Position numbers and translations under genes: made by a program. This document shows positions 20,440-31,823 of a stretch of DNA of 64,000 nucleotides, piece by piece (within the stretch, counting starts at the first letter, position 1; every line of letters starts with the position of its first letter). A model generated the notes under the pieces. That model worked only from the letters and a program-made list of their open reading frames with translations. It was not told the origin of the DNA and did not search any database. This DNA comes from Pectinophora gossypiella (lineage: Eukaryota > Arthropoda > Insecta > Lepidoptera > Gelechiidae). The stretch covers positions 3,782,678 to 3,846,677 of the forward strand of contig NC_065419.1 of assembly GCF_024362695.1 (NCBI RefSeq), written 5' to 3'.

Positions 20440-21060
20440 TTTTAATTATCATAATCCTTTTCGCATAAAGTTTTTAAACATAATAGTACTTTCCCATAAT
20501 AACATCTACGAATACTGGTTTGTTAAGTATAACTTATTTTTGGACTAATATTTATTGGTATAAATTTGATTCGCATATAAATAGGTATCCATAATCCTTT
20601 TTTTTCTAAAATTAATAGTGTTTAATAGTATTTTGTCATAATTTTTACAAGGCATAACAGTAGGTTAGGGTGCGGCGGGGGTGGCCCTCGGGCCAACCCT
20701 ACGCCGCCAGCATTTTTATCTTACACACGAAAAGTATGCTGAATGATGACCAACAGCATGAAATAGAGTCAAAAAATATAAAAAGTCACAATCATGAACC
20801 AAATACAGCCAAGGAAAAAGTAAGTTTCGGAAATGTTCAAAGTTGTGCCAAAACTTTTCTTATTCGGAGTATAGTTTTTATGCTTATAATAATTATGCTT
20901 ATATATCACTATTGTCATTAATTATTATGCTTATAGTAATTATGAGTTTCAAAATTATGCTTAAAAAGTTATGACAAATTAATACTATGCGTAACTAATA
21001 ATAGGACAAGTAACATTATGCCAAGGTAAATTATTACATAAAAATTTATGCGTAAAAATA
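20440..21060. repeat. Mirrored CATAA-motif array
   Basis: The left part (20449-20660) carries about seven CATAA motifs on the plus strand (TCATAATCC, GCATAAAGT, ACATAATAG and so on). The right part (20877-21050) carries about nine on the minus strand (read as TTATG). They are spaced roughly 15-45 bp around a GC-rich centre (20668-20710, GGCGGGGGTGGCCCTCGGGC). This looks like a diverged inverted-repeat element. The ORF at 20670-20921 overlaps the centre and is probably not a gene. Confidence 0.4.
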
Positions 21061-21092
21061 GAGAACCAATATTTTGAGTAAATATTTAATAA

Positions 21093-21644
21093 AAACTATA
21101 TTTACCCCTTCAAAGAAAATCGCACAGAGTCTACGTTCCGAAAGACTGTTTTCCGTTTGAGAGCCCCGGCGTATACAAAATAGACTGTAGTTGTGGTAGT
21201 TCGTACATCGGACAAACAAAACGGTCTATTTCTTGTCGGATTAAAGAACATATTAGTGCCATGAAGAAAAACGACGTGCAGAAATCTGCTATAGCTGAGC
21301 ACGTACTGGTGTCGGGCCCTAACCACTGGATCGAGTTTAACAATCCACAAATATTATCGACAGAACGTCATTACATCCCCAGACTCCTTAAAGGGGCTAT
21401 TGAAATCTGAAAACATAAAAATTTCAACAGGGAAGACGGGTTCAAATTATCGAGCATGTGGAATCCAGTAGTAGGTGTTGTAAAAAGCTTGAAACGGCCT
21501 AATGTGGTGAAAAAACGTGAGGACACAGTGAGTGCGGTTTGTCGTAGTGAGTTTTGTGCGAGTTCAGATGGTTCCGAACATTGCGATATCAAAAACATAA
21601 ACAAGCGGCAAAGAAAGAGGGTAGACAGATATGTCTGCCCGTAG
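21093..21644 (+). pseudogene. Penelope-like element, GIY-YIG endonuclease fragment
   Basis: An open frame from 21093 to a stop at 21408-21410, then open again in the same frame to 21644. It encodes the GIY-YIG domain of Penelope-like elements: GVYKIDCSCGSSYIGQTK at 21168-21221, followed by RISCR- and KEH-type residues and STERHYIP. The post-stop part HKNFNREDGFKLSSMWNP is the usual C-terminal end. The RT half is absent. One nonsense codon plus the truncation make it inactive. Confidence 0.75.
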
Positions 21645-21659
21645 AAAATTATGGATCTA

Positions 21660-21780
21660 CCTACTCCACTCCAATCTCATCAGTCATCCCGTGATCATGG
21701 CACTTGCAACAGTGTCGAAATATCGGGAGTCTCATATCCCCATTTAAACGCGGTAAGAACCCGTTATTATGTGCTTTAAT
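21660..21780 (+). mobile_element. Penelope-like element 3' end
   Basis: Directly follows the endonuclease frame. The sequence GGGAGTCTCATATCCCCATT then AAACGCGGTAAGAACCCG and TTATTATGTG recurs at 29695-29748 and partly at 40024-40062 and 57205-57255, so these are all ends of the same family. Confidence 0.6.
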
Positions 21781-21874
21781 TAAGAAGAGTAATGTTTTAT
21801 TTCTTAGGAATTATATTGTTTCATACTTCTTAGAGCGATTTTTTCGCAGTTGGGTTTTAGTTTTTAAACTTATA

Positions 21875-21985
21875 TTTGCCACAGATAGCATTGACCACTT
21901 GGCCTGACTCAAGGGGAGCGCTAAAGGAGAGCCCTCACCCGACAGATAATTTAAGTCTACAGGCCTGAGGGTGCTGATGATGCAA
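21875..21985 (-). mobile_element. Retroposon family R fragment
   Basis: TTTGCCACAGATAGCATTGA, GGGGAGCGCTAAAGG and CAGGCCTGAGGGTGCT match the 3' part of R with scattered changes. Confidence 0.5.
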
Positions 21986-22199
21986 GAATCAGGGTTAATG
22001 TATATCTGAATCTGTACCTGCACAAAGCTGTAAATATACTTAAACCAACGTGAACGCTGCGCTGGTGTAAATTTTATAGTTCTTTTATGAAGTAATGTGT
22101 CTTCTTTAAGTTTTATGAACGAAAATCTACGGTGGTGCGGTATAAATTAATTTCGTAAGCTTAAGTTTAATTTGTTAACTGTTTCAACAACAGGGTCTG

Positions 22200-22318
22200 C
22201 ACGACATTATATCGACGGTTTCGACCAATCAACGCAGAAAAATCTACGTAGGTAAAGACGCCGTCTTACTATTGGTTGAACTGAAGTCGATATAATTCGC
22301 GCGCTACCTCGCAGCGCG
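22200..22318. mobile_element. MITE M5
   Basis: Inverted arms ATTATATCGACGGTTTCGAC/CAAT (22210-22232) and, inverted, ATTATATCGACTTCAGTTCA/ACCAAT (22272-22300). Fragments with the same ATTATATCGAGG…GACCAAT core lie at 3800-3835 and 16765-16795. Confidence 0.45.
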
Positions 22319-22321
22319 GTT

Positions 22322-22385
22322 AGAACAGAAAGCTCAGTGAAGAGTAGGTACTTGGTTCATCTTGCAATGTACCTATCACTTACTT
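22322..22385 (+). mobile_element. SINE S4 scrap
   Basis: AACAGAAAGCTCAGTGAAGA…TTCATCTTGCAATGTACCT matches the S4 body; heavily truncated. Confidence 0.4.
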
Positions 22386-23014
22386 ACTTGCTCCTTATTG
22401 TATACATTAATACATGGTAAATAACAAAATCATCAAAATCGGTACTTAAATTGCCGCGACGCGAGGGACACTTTTTAAAAAGTAAAAATTGTAGTTTGAA
22501 TTTAAACTTTTTAATGTTTACTCTACAATGGTCAACTTAAGACTAAACTTACGAGCTAATTCTATTAACTAAGAAGGCTATCAAAATAACAATACCTCCC
22601 AGTAGTTTGGGCTTATCTCCTTCGTCTGCGCCGGAGGTCTGCGATGCAATACTTAAAAAGCTTACGTCGGGATTCATACAGTACCCGCGGTAGGTCCGGA
22701 ATACATAATTAGGTACTGTAGTGTGTATGTTTGTGTATCAAGGTACCTTGTATTGAATGTGTTTAAGGGTGGCTTGCGTAAGGGTCTTTAAACATGTTTA
22801 GTGGCACCCTAAGAGTAATAAATTAGTTTTCATCGGAGATGGTCGTTTCCATTAATACTCCCTCATACTACACGACCCTACTTGTCATACGACAACGCGT
22901 AAAGGTGATCTTATCTCAAAAAGGAATCTCTTCCAGCCAACCACGCATGATATGACGCATGATGTTTTTTTTATTATTATTATTTAATGTTTCACTCTTA
23001 CCCTAATCTTACAA
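22386..23014. other. No recognised feature
   Basis: Nothing coding or recurrent seen. Confidence 0.45.
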
Positions 23015-23280
23015 ACATTCACTTGCTACTACGGAAGAGCGTTGGCTCCTAACACAACAACAAACGACCTGATGACCTTGAAAACCTGAACCGATTTCCA
23101 CCAAACATAGCTAAGAACACTCTCGACTAATATACCTTTCAAACAAAAACAACCGCATTAAAATCGGATTATCCGTTTGGGAGCTACGATGCCACAGACA
23201 GACACATACACATTTACACACACACAAACACGTCAAACTTATAACACCCCATCGTTTTTGCGTCGGGGGTTATAAATAGT
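23015..23280 (+). repeat. Interspersed repeat, lepidopteran type
   Basis: CTGAACCGATTTCCACCAAA, ACCGCATTAAAATCGG and the ending GCGTCGGGGGTTATAAA form a unit I recall as widely dispersed in Lepidoptera. There is no second copy here, so this rests on memory. Confidence 0.4.
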
Positions 23281-24003
23281 AACACAATCAACGAGCAAAA
23301 GACCATACACTGAGCTAACGGGTTATTTGTAAACAGTGTTGAAATTATGAACCATTAATCGTCATAATTATAAAATTGATGTTTTTGTAGGTGTTTGTGG
23401 TCCGTTGCAGAAACGACACGTAACTAGGTCTTAAGTACAACCAGTCTGTTTAATCTATTAATTTCCAAGAAACTGATTGGACTTTTCCAGCTTATTGTAC
23501 TTTCCTATGTAATTATTTAGAAATCATTAGGGGTCATGAAACAAAGCATAAGAATATCTTTAATACTCCATTTCTCGTACAAAATAAATACTGAACACAT
23601 TTTTTCATCTTCAATCTAGAATTTGAATAAAACCTTTCTAAACGATTCTCGTTTCATTAAAAGATTTTATTCAAAGAATAAATTTTAATGTAAGAACTAA
23701 AAATTTTATTAACTTTTTTCTTATTTTAACAACTTTTTTAGACGGGAGATATAACGTAGAAGATTCCTTAATGGACTGAAAACAATGAGATTTTAAGCAT
23801 AAAGTGTTTCTATAAATATTAAATAGGATTCCGAGTTGTGAGCGCACGAGTAGATGAAACCGGGCAAAAATAATCTTATGAAAATGAGATGAGGCCAAAA
23901 ATTCTATATTATAAAAGTGGAACGGTGAAATAATGGAGAAAAACTTCGAGATACTTCGCGACGTAATGCTTAAGTACTTACATAAAAAAAAAACTTCTAT
24001 CCA
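23281..24003. other. No recognised feature
   Basis: AT-rich; no supported features. Confidence 0.45.
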
Positions 24004-24130
24004 CTGTTTTTTTTGACGTGACTTATTGATTTGCCGCAGATGGCATTAACTACTGGTCCGGACAAATGGGGAGCGCTGAAGACTCTCTCCCGGTACAAAC
24101 AACAGGCCTGAGGGTGCTCAGTTGGGCGCG
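24004..24130 (-). mobile_element. Retroposon family R, truncated
   Basis: TTTTTTTTGACGTGACTTAT through GGGGAGCGCTGAAG to GGCCTGAGGGTGCTCAGTTG. It keeps the poly(A) end and loses the 5' two thirds. Confidence 0.65.
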
Positions 24131-25499
24131 TTACAGAAGTTTTGTGCCTGTTCACTGCTGGGGACGTCCTCAAAGTGGGGAACATTCTCGGAAACGACAC
24201 ATCACTGATCGTGGCCAATTCCCGCAATTGTCTTCCGGTTGGGAAATGGTTTCTCTTCTCTCCACCCTTCACGGTGTTTTGCGAATTTTCACTGTCTACG
24301 CCTGAAGCTGCGACAGCGTTAGTTTTAAGTTATTTTTATTTGTTAGGCGCAGCATAATAGTTTTGTGTAATTCTTTAATTATATATTTTGAACGCCTCTT
24401 GCACTGATTGGCCATGCCTAGAGATATCGTCATGTAGCGTCAATTCCATAGTAGCCAATCAGCTGATTATGTTTGAATAGTGTTAGGTGGGGACCTTAGG
24501 TATCTATGTTATTGTGTGCTTTATATTGTTAAGCGTAAGGTCCTCTCTAAATTCATACGCGTTTCAAATTGTTCGTTAGACTTTTGAAGTCAAAAAACGG
24601 TCACTTGGCAAATTCCCTTCTTATACATCGCTGTCGCCTAACCCACTTGTCTCCAAACTTGTATATTTAAAAGTCCAGGAAATTATAACTGTTTAATCCA
24701 GTTCTCCTCTTTTATTCCCTTGTTCCGTAACGAACAATTTATAAGATACGAACTTTTGAAATTATCACATAATCTTTCTTAGAATTCAACTCGTATTTGG
24801 TCGTCACTTTTTCTCTATTTTAGCTCATTTTCGATATCCTACATTAAGTACTTACTGTAAGAACAACATTTAATCCTTCTCCCGAAGAAATTGATTACCG
24901 ATAAAAAGGTCAACGTAGAACAAACACCGGGTTTGTGAAGACAAATGGGTTACATTATTTGCATCTGTCAGGAGTCAGGTGTTTAACAAATTGACGTGAA
25001 AAGGTCCGACCAGTATCATCTGGTCTTCCTTTCTATCCCAAACTATGTCAAGATCATTATTCTTTAAAGGTTTTGATAAATTGGTCACTAAAATAGGTCA
25101 GCAAGTCGTCCAATTTTACAAGAGCTCCACATTTTGTCCCCAATTCACAAAGAGTGAGACGTGTGCAGGATTATCCGAAATATGTAGCAGGTCTAGTAAA
25201 TTGGTTGGTGGAAAATGGCTGTCTTTGATTAAATCCTTTGACTGAATGTTGTTGGTAAACAGAAATCGTCCATAACCACAGACCATAGAAACAAGGGAGA
25301 TGTTCAATTTCGAAGATTGTTCATTCTGAACAGATAGAGAGAGAGATTTAATACCACTGAAACCGATTTTGTTATCCAATTCATTCGCGTTATTGCAAAC
25401 ATGTGCTTAGCGGCGAAGGAAAATATCGCAAGAAATACCTAACTTCAAAAAAAATAGTACTTTTGAAGGCACGGTGTCATAACATCATAAATCTTGTAG
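24131..25499. other. Mostly unassigned
   Basis: 24131-24360 is GC-richer and open in two frames on plus, but neither frame resembles a known protein. 25300-25390 (TTCAATTTCGAAGATTGTTC…) resembles 38925-39010, so a dispersed repeat of unknown class lies there. Confidence 0.35.
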
Positions 25500-25560
25500 A
25501 TCTTAGAAATCAGAATCATTTATTCGCCGTAATTTTCATAGTAGATAAACTTGTTGAAGG
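25500..25560 (-). mobile_element. LINE 3' tail scrap
   Basis: Read on minus it ends GGCGAATAAATGATTCTGAT, a common LINE 3' terminus. The coding part was not identified upstream. Confidence 0.35.
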
Positions 25561-25835
25561 TCAATTTAACATTTTTTGAATCTGCGTCATTTCGCAAGGT
25601 TTTATGACTGAGGAGAAGAAATGACAAGAAACTGCAACAGCAATACCTCATATTTTAAAACAATGTAGGTATCGAGTTATTTTTATCATTTAGGTTTTAT
25701 TTATTAATCTTATAATAATAAGCTTCACATGAGCTTTAAATTTATTTTCTGACAAATCAAAATATCGTCTGGTATTTTATTGTAAAAACGTATGCATAAC
25801 CCCAAAAAAGATGTAATGAAAAAAAAAAAAGATGA

Positions 25836-26114
25836 AACGGAAATTTCACTTGATATTAACTCAGAATCATCGTCCGAACCATCCTCCTCAGTATTCGTTA
25901 CGATGTCACTAACACCCATGCCTACTTCTATGGCTACCTAATTGTACTTGTACGGGGTGTAAGTGACATCGTAACGTTCATTAATTTTTCATCGCAAAAA
26001 TAAAACGCAAAAGAATCATGAATTTTGCGACGGAAAACTCCTTGATATTAACTCAGAATCATGGTCTGAATAATTCCCCTCAGTATTCGTTACGATGTCA
26101 CTAACACCGTGTAT
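25836..26114. mobile_element. MITE M1, composite, left unit truncated
   Basis: The right arm of a first unit (25836-25917), the conserved spacer (CATGCCTACTTCTATGGCTA…), then a second unit (25955-26114) with a shortened left arm. Same order as 16841-17308. Confidence 0.65.
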
Positions 26115-26413
26115 ATGATAGTTTTGTGCATATTACCCATCGGCTATGCTCTCGCGGCATCTCTCTATAATAACAACTCTGTGTTCGTAACCCTAAGGCG
26201 AAGTTTTTATGATTAAGCTGTTTTGTCTTTGTGAAGTTTTTATTTATTTTTCTTTTTCTTTATTTGGCCTCCATCTGGTGTCAGTTTCATTCTTCTTCAT
26301 AGAACGATGATAATGAAGCAAACAAGGTATTGTTTGCCTATTTGGCTGTTTTATACAAGAAGCCATGTGTAAGTAAACGTAATTAAAGAGTGGAATTGAC
26401 ATAATATTTTTAA
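26115..26413. other. No recognised feature
   Basis: Nothing found between M1 and the Helitron. Confidence 0.4.
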
Positions 26414-28764
26414 CTAGCTTTTGCCCGCGACTTCGTCCGCGTGGCGTGTTATATAAGAGAGAGATCTTTGTGTGTGTGGGAGTGCATACTTATGCAGTTT
26501 AGATTTTTTCATACAATTTTTTTCCCAATAACTCCCATTTTTCAAAATACAGCCAAAAATAAACTTTATATTTACTAAGGTATGCATGCATGCTAGATTG
26601 AATCAATTGATTGAATTGATTTTTTTTTAATTGATTGTTCATTGAGTTTTAATTTTAATACACACTTCCTCTCTTCCCTTCAACGTTGCTGTGCCCTACA
26701 GGGTCCATGTTTTAGTTCCTATGCCTATGTAACACCCCATTGTACTACATGGAATGCAATAAATAATTTAATTGAATTGAATTGAAAACATCTATCTTAC
26801 GCGGTTTCGATTTTTTCATACAAATGTTTTTTTCCCGCTTACTCCCGTTTCCGTGGGAATTTTGCAATATCCTGTTGCAACTAAGCTTTAAGTTAACTAA
26901 GGTACCTGCATGCCAAATTTCAAGCGTCTAACTTAAGCGGTTTAGATTTTTCATACAAAAGGATTTTCCCGCAAATTTCCGTTCCCGTGGGAATTCCGGG
27001 AATTCCTTTCTTAGTGCACCTCTACGGTACCTAAGCTATGTCCCTTCCAAATTTCAAATGCCTACGTTTAGCCGTTCAGGCTATGCGTTGATATGTCAGT
27101 CACTGAGTCAGTCAGTTTCTCCTTTTATTTAGATTTGATTTTTTCATACAAATGTTTTTCCCGCTAACTACCGTTCCCGTGGGAATTTTGTAATATCCTG
27201 TTGCAACTAAGCTTTAAGTTTACTAAAGTACCTGCATGCCAAATTTCAAACGTCTAACTTGAGTGGTTTAGATTTTTCATACAAAAGGATTTTCCCGCTA
27301 ATTCCCGTTCCCGTGGGAATTTCGGGAATTTCTTTCTTAGTGCACCTCTACGGTACCTATGGTACCTGCATGCCAAATTTCAAACGTCTAACTTGAGTGG
27401 TTTAGATTTTTCATACAAAAGGATTTTCCCGCTAATTCCCGTTTCCGTGGGAATTTCGGGAATTCCTTTCTTAGTACACCTCTACGGCATCTAAGGTACC
27501 TGGATGACAAATTTCAAACGTCTAACTTGAGTGGTTTAGATTTTTCATACAAAAGGATTTTCCCGCTAATTCCCGTTCTCGTGGGAATTTCGGGAATTCC
27601 TTTCTTAGTGCACCTCTACGGTACCTATGGTACCTGCATGCCAAATTTCAAACGTCTAACTTGAGTGGTTTAGATTTTTCATACAAAAGGATTTTCCCGC
27701 TAATTCCCGTTCCCGTGGGAATTTCGGGAATTCCTTTCTTAGTGTACCTCTACGGTATTTAAGGTACCTACATGACAAATTTCAAACGTCTAACTTGAAT
27801 GGTTCAGATTTTTCATACAAAAGGATTTTCCCGCTAATTCCCGTTCCCGTGGGAATTTCGGGAATTCCTTTCTTAGTGCACCTCTACGGTATCTAAGGTA
27901 CCTGCGAGCCAAATTTCAAACATCTAACTTGAATGGTTTAGATTTTTCATACAAAAGGATTTTCCCGTTAATTCCCGTTCCCGTGAGAATTTTGGGAATT
28001 CCTTTCTTAGTGCACCTCTACGGTACCTATGGTACCTGCATGCCAAATTTCAAACGTCTAACTTGAGTGGTTTAGATTTTTCATACAAAAGGATTTTCCC
28101 GCTAATTGCCGTTCCCGTGGGAATTTCGGGAATTCCTTTCTTAGTACACCTCTACGATATCTAAGGTACCTGCATGACAAATTTCAAACGTCTAACTTGA
28201 GTGGTTTAGATTTTTCATACAAAAGGATTTTCCCGCTAATTCCCGTTCTCGTGGGAATTTCGGGAATTCCTTTCTTAGTGCACCTCTACGGTATCTAAGG
28301 TATCTGCATGCCAAATTTCAAACGTCTAACTTGAGTGGTTTAGATTTTTCATACAAAAGGATTTTCCCGCTAATTCCCGTTCCCGTGGGAATTTCGGGAA
28401 TTCCTTTCTTAGTGTACCTCTACGGTATCTAAGGTACCTGCATGCCAAATTTCAAACGTCTAACTTGAGTGGTTTAGATTTTTCATACAAAAGGATTTTC
28501 CCGCTAATTCCCGTTCCCGTAGGAATTTCGGGAATTCCTTTCTTAGTGCACCTCTACGGTATCTAAGGTACCTGCATGTCAAATTTCAAACGTCTAACTT
28601 GAGCGGTTTAGATTTTTCATACAAAAGGATTTCCCTTCACTACTCTGCTCCTATTGATTGTAGCGTGATGAAAAGTATACTATAACCTGTCCAGGAGTGT
28701 GAAGAATAATTGAACCAAGTTTCATTAAAATCCGTCCAGTAGTTTTTGTTTCTATAAGGAACAT

Positions 28765-28797
<33 letters not shown>

Positions 28798-28916
28798 AAT
28801 TTTACTGATTGCATTTTTGGCATCAGTATCGACCACTTATCACCCCCTGATAGTTATTTTGAAAAAATATTTAATGTACAGAATTGACCTCTCTACAGAT
28901 TTATTATAAGTATAGA
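26414..28916 (-). mobile_element. Non-autonomous Helitron, 2.5 kb, minus
   Basis: On minus it starts A|TCTATACTTATAATAAATC and ends GTCGCGGGCAAAAGCTAG|T after the hairpin segment CGCGGACGAAGTCGCGG: exact Helitron A/T insertion and CTAG terminus. Inside are a (GACA)n run (28764-28795), the tandem array at 27235-28630, and a scrap ending AATTGAATTGAATTG near 26780. No Rep-helicase coding. The inverted partner is 48576-51099. Confidence 0.85.
27235..28630. repeat. 134-bp tandem array inside Helitron
   Basis: About ten and a half units of 133-135 bp. TCATACAAAAGG starts near 27277, 27411, 27544 and 27679 and continues at the same step to about 28615. Each unit carries the inverted pair CCCGTTCCCGTGGGAATTTC / GGGAATTCC. 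Older, divergent units lie at 26800-27230. Confidence 0.85.
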
Positions 28917-29021
28917 TTTACGTTCTTTTTACCTTTCGTCACATACAGTTTTTTATCTCTCGACACGGCGACGATTATGAATAACTTGTATGGAGACAAG
29001 TTTAGGTAATATTTAGTCATT

Positions 29022-29195
29022 AAAGATGTCCTTAGAAAAGGTTTAGTATGATCTACTCTTAACCGGCGTGCGTGTATAAAACGATTGATGAATGTAGAGG
29101 AAGCACGAGAAATGTATCAGGATCGAAGGAAATGGAATTCCATAGACCGCTTACCCCGGTGGGAAATAGGCGTGAGTTTATGTATGTATGTACCT
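29022..29195 (+). pseudogene. RTE-like LINE C-terminal end
   Basis: Reads DVLRKGLV, a stop, then NRRACIKRLMNVEEAREMYQ and ending in (ATGT)n. Same family as 13862-14400, here without the R insertion. Inactive. Confidence 0.6.
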
Positions 29196-29276
29196 ATTAT
29201 TCATCATCCTTCTGCCCTTATCTCAATCTAAGTGGGGTCGACACAACTTGTAAACCTCATGAATCATAAATATTTG

Positions 29277-29472
29277 TCACGTGCTCAGCAGTGAAAGAAA
29301 ACATCGTGAGGAAACCCACATAATGGAGAAACATACTTTGACCTAAGTATGTTCTTGTTATTGGGATGGTTCTTCCTTTGAGTTGGTAGGTGAGACAGGC
29401 AGTCGTTTCTGTAAAAAAGCCAGACCACTAAATCTTGAAGTTGGGTAAGCGGACCTTGTGAAAAACGGGATA
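29277..29472 (+). mobile_element. SINE S3, 3' part
   Basis: CACGTGCTCAGCAGTGAAAG through GAGACAGGCAGTCGTTTCTG to AACGGGATAATG. The head is missing. Confidence 0.65.
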
Positions 29473-29627
29473 ATGTTAGAAAAACAAATATCCTAGAAAG
29501 ACAACTGTTATACTTGTGAAATGCGGTGTCGTCAATTTATCTTTATAACGTAAAAAAGATATCCTGCCAAATTAGCATTACACAAAGCCTGAAGTTTATT
29601 CAGTTTTTTTATTGTTTATACATTGTT

Positions 29628-29748
29628 TTAAGTTTACGCGGTTATTATCATAATTAAAACACATAATAACGGGTTCTTACCGCGTTTAAATGGGAGTCTC
29701 ATATCCCCATTTAAACGCGGTAAGAACCCGTTATTATGTGTTTTAATT
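29628..29748. mobile_element. Penelope-like ends joined as perfect hairpin
   Basis: Arms 29652-29694 and 29706-29748 are perfect inverted repeats of 43 bp, beginning AATTAAAACACATAATAACG, around an 11-base loop. The right arm plus loop equals the Penelope-like 3' end at 21724-21777. The left flank (TTTTAAGTTTACGCGG) also occurs at 39990. Two ends of the family are therefore joined head to head. Confidence 0.7.
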
Positions 29749-30538
29749 TTTATTGTTTGTTTTTTTTCAGTTTTTTTAATTCAAAAATCAATTCGTATCA
29801 TTTATTGTATGAATTTGGGTACATAATTTGGGCAACAGCTGGTTAACCATAGGCCTCGTAGACTTTCTATATATTTAAGCGTGTCAAAATCTCTTAAATA
29901 TAATTGTAATTTAGACGACCGGAAAGCCAGAATTACACTTTTTGATAAACTAAAATAAAATCTAAGATAAATTTAGGTTTAAGATGGTGTTTGCAGGAAT
30001 CGGCACCAATTTGGTCTTAAAATTAACCTTATGGCTAAGACCCACCAAAATTTATCTTTGCAGACATAAACAAATTAATAATATTATTAACAATACGGGA
30101 ACAGGACAGGTTTTAGGTGGGACAGTCCTGGGTTTTTAGGTGAAGATACATGTATCCTCAAGATATTTCACGAGGAGGATGCTAGGTATCTCAACAATAG
30201 CAACTTTGCAGTTCCTAATGGACGTGTAATGTGTGTGTAGGATACTTACATAGTTTGAGTTCACAATGTTACTAACAAATATGGATTTAGGTTTGAAATA
30301 AGATACTTCATTTCATTTTTATTTCATTCAGAAAAAAATAGTCACCGCCACTGACAAGTCCTCGGAATGACAAATCTAATCGTCGTTTTGCCTTACTAAA
30401 CTGCATTCAACTGGTTACAAACGCTGATACCTGCCAGTGACAGATAAATCGATAAGTAGGACCGACAATTTTATAAGCTAGCCATGCATACTGCCGCACC
30501 CTGGACAGTACACCAAAGAATAAAGAATAATACTACAT
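29749..30538. other. No recognised feature
   Basis: AT-rich. The last ~20 bases (AATAATACTACATATAGAAC) belong to a small dispersed motif also near 34060, 43290 and 58430. Confidence 0.4.
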
Positions 30539-30549
30539 ATAGAACGGAC

Positions 30550-30837
30550 GGTTAGGAGCTCGGTGGCGCAGCGGTAAACGCGTTCGGTCTGCGATTGTTG
30601 AAGTTAAGCAACTTTCGCAAAGGCCGGTCATAGGATGGACAGAAAAAAAAGTTTCATCTCCAGCGTCTCCGTGCTTCGGAAGGCAACGTTAAGCCTTGGC
30701 CCCGGCTGCATTAGCAGTCGTTAATAACCATCAATCCGCACTGGGCCCGCGTGGAGGTTTAAGCCCCGATCTCCCTATCCATCCATAGGGAAGGCCCGTG
30801 CCCCAGCAGTGGCGACGTTAATGGGCTGGTGATGATG
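30550..30837 (+). mobile_element. SINE S2, full length with TSD
   Basis: All S2 parts in order, from GAGCTCGGTGGCGCAGCGGT to GATGATGAT. The repeats ATAGAACGGAC at 30539-30549 and 30838-30848 are a clean 11-bp TSD. Confidence 0.85.
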
Positions 30838-31114
30838 ATAGAACGGACATTCTCCGCCCCGCACCCATTCATATCGGGCGCCGAGTGAGATTTACCTCAC
30901 CCCCGCTGATTCTCGTTTTAAGTAGTCTAAATGGCCGTAAGCCGTTAAGAGGGCGCCCCGTTACCCTTTTAAGGATTGGGAAAGTTACATAATTATCTTT
31001 AACGTATTATTTATATGGTTAAAGTCGCGCGTGTGGACTGTCTGTCATGCGCGCACTTCAGCGGTAATGATGAAATTTTTGTATGGAGTGTCCAGGCTGT
31101 GACTATACATAACA

Positions 31115-31325
31115 TACGTGAGATCACGACTACATCTCTAGTCAGAGTTACATCCATCGCAAGATGAACAAAGTATCCACACATCACCGAGCTTTCTGTT
31201 ACACCAACGTGATAGGTGGTGAGCCATTTCGTTGTCTATAATGTTAGTTAATTACTCATTGGCGCAAGTCTGGTTTGAACGGGCGTTACCTATATGAGAA
31301 GCAAGCTGATCAATGTGATCCACCA
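31115..31325 (-). mobile_element. SINE S4
   Basis: TACATCCATCGCAAGATGAA, CACCGAGCTTTCTGTTACAC, AACGTGATAGGTGGTGAGCC and a degraded tRNA-like head (on minus GCTTCTCATATAGG, then CCCGTTCAAACCAG). Confidence 0.55.
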
Positions 31326-31489
31326 ATCACCCAACACATATGGATCCATAGTGGATGACTGTGTAAGGCTAACACAAACATTGCGATGCATGTGCCCCGC
31401 TAAATAAATAAAAATAAGAATAAAAATGTCATGCTATGTGAAATTTTACGTGGGTTGCACACGCATTGCCTCGTCATATCTGTGAAGGT

Positions 31490-31823
31490 TCACACATTGC
31501 GAGGCATTTCCCCTGGAAGTTGCGGCTTCCGAATACATCCCGCTTAGGGACGGTACTGAAAAACGTAATATACGATCCCGACGACCCGATTACTCTAGCC
31601 ATAGAGGCGGCTAATCAGCTCGCAACACCAAATACTTCACGACCCCGGTACCGAGCCCGTCGGCGTGGTCGACGATTTCCCTCAATCAGCGCTTATCGCT
31701 ATCGACCCACTCAGGCCTGTTGTCTTAAACGTTGTACCGGGTGAGAGCCTTCAGCGCTCCCCATTTGTCCGGCCAAGTAGTTAATGCCATCTGCGGCAAA
31801 TCTACAATAAGTCAAAAAAAAGC
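31490..31823 (+). mobile_element. Retroposon family R, long copy with internal deletion
   Basis: From GAGGCATTTCCCCTGGAAG through CCCGCTTAGGGACGGTACTG to CAATAAGTCAAAAAAAA. About 100 bp of the middle (GGGTCGATTAATTC… to GGGCACC) is missing compared with 37688-37954. Confidence 0.65.

Noticed and set aside
24066..24357. Overlapping plus-strand frames as a gene
   Set aside because: They begin in retroposon R, neither frame resembles a known protein, and there is no splice or start context.
27235..28630. CRISPR-like array
   Set aside because: Units are ~134 bp without constant-repeat/variable-spacer structure, and the context is a eukaryotic Helitron.
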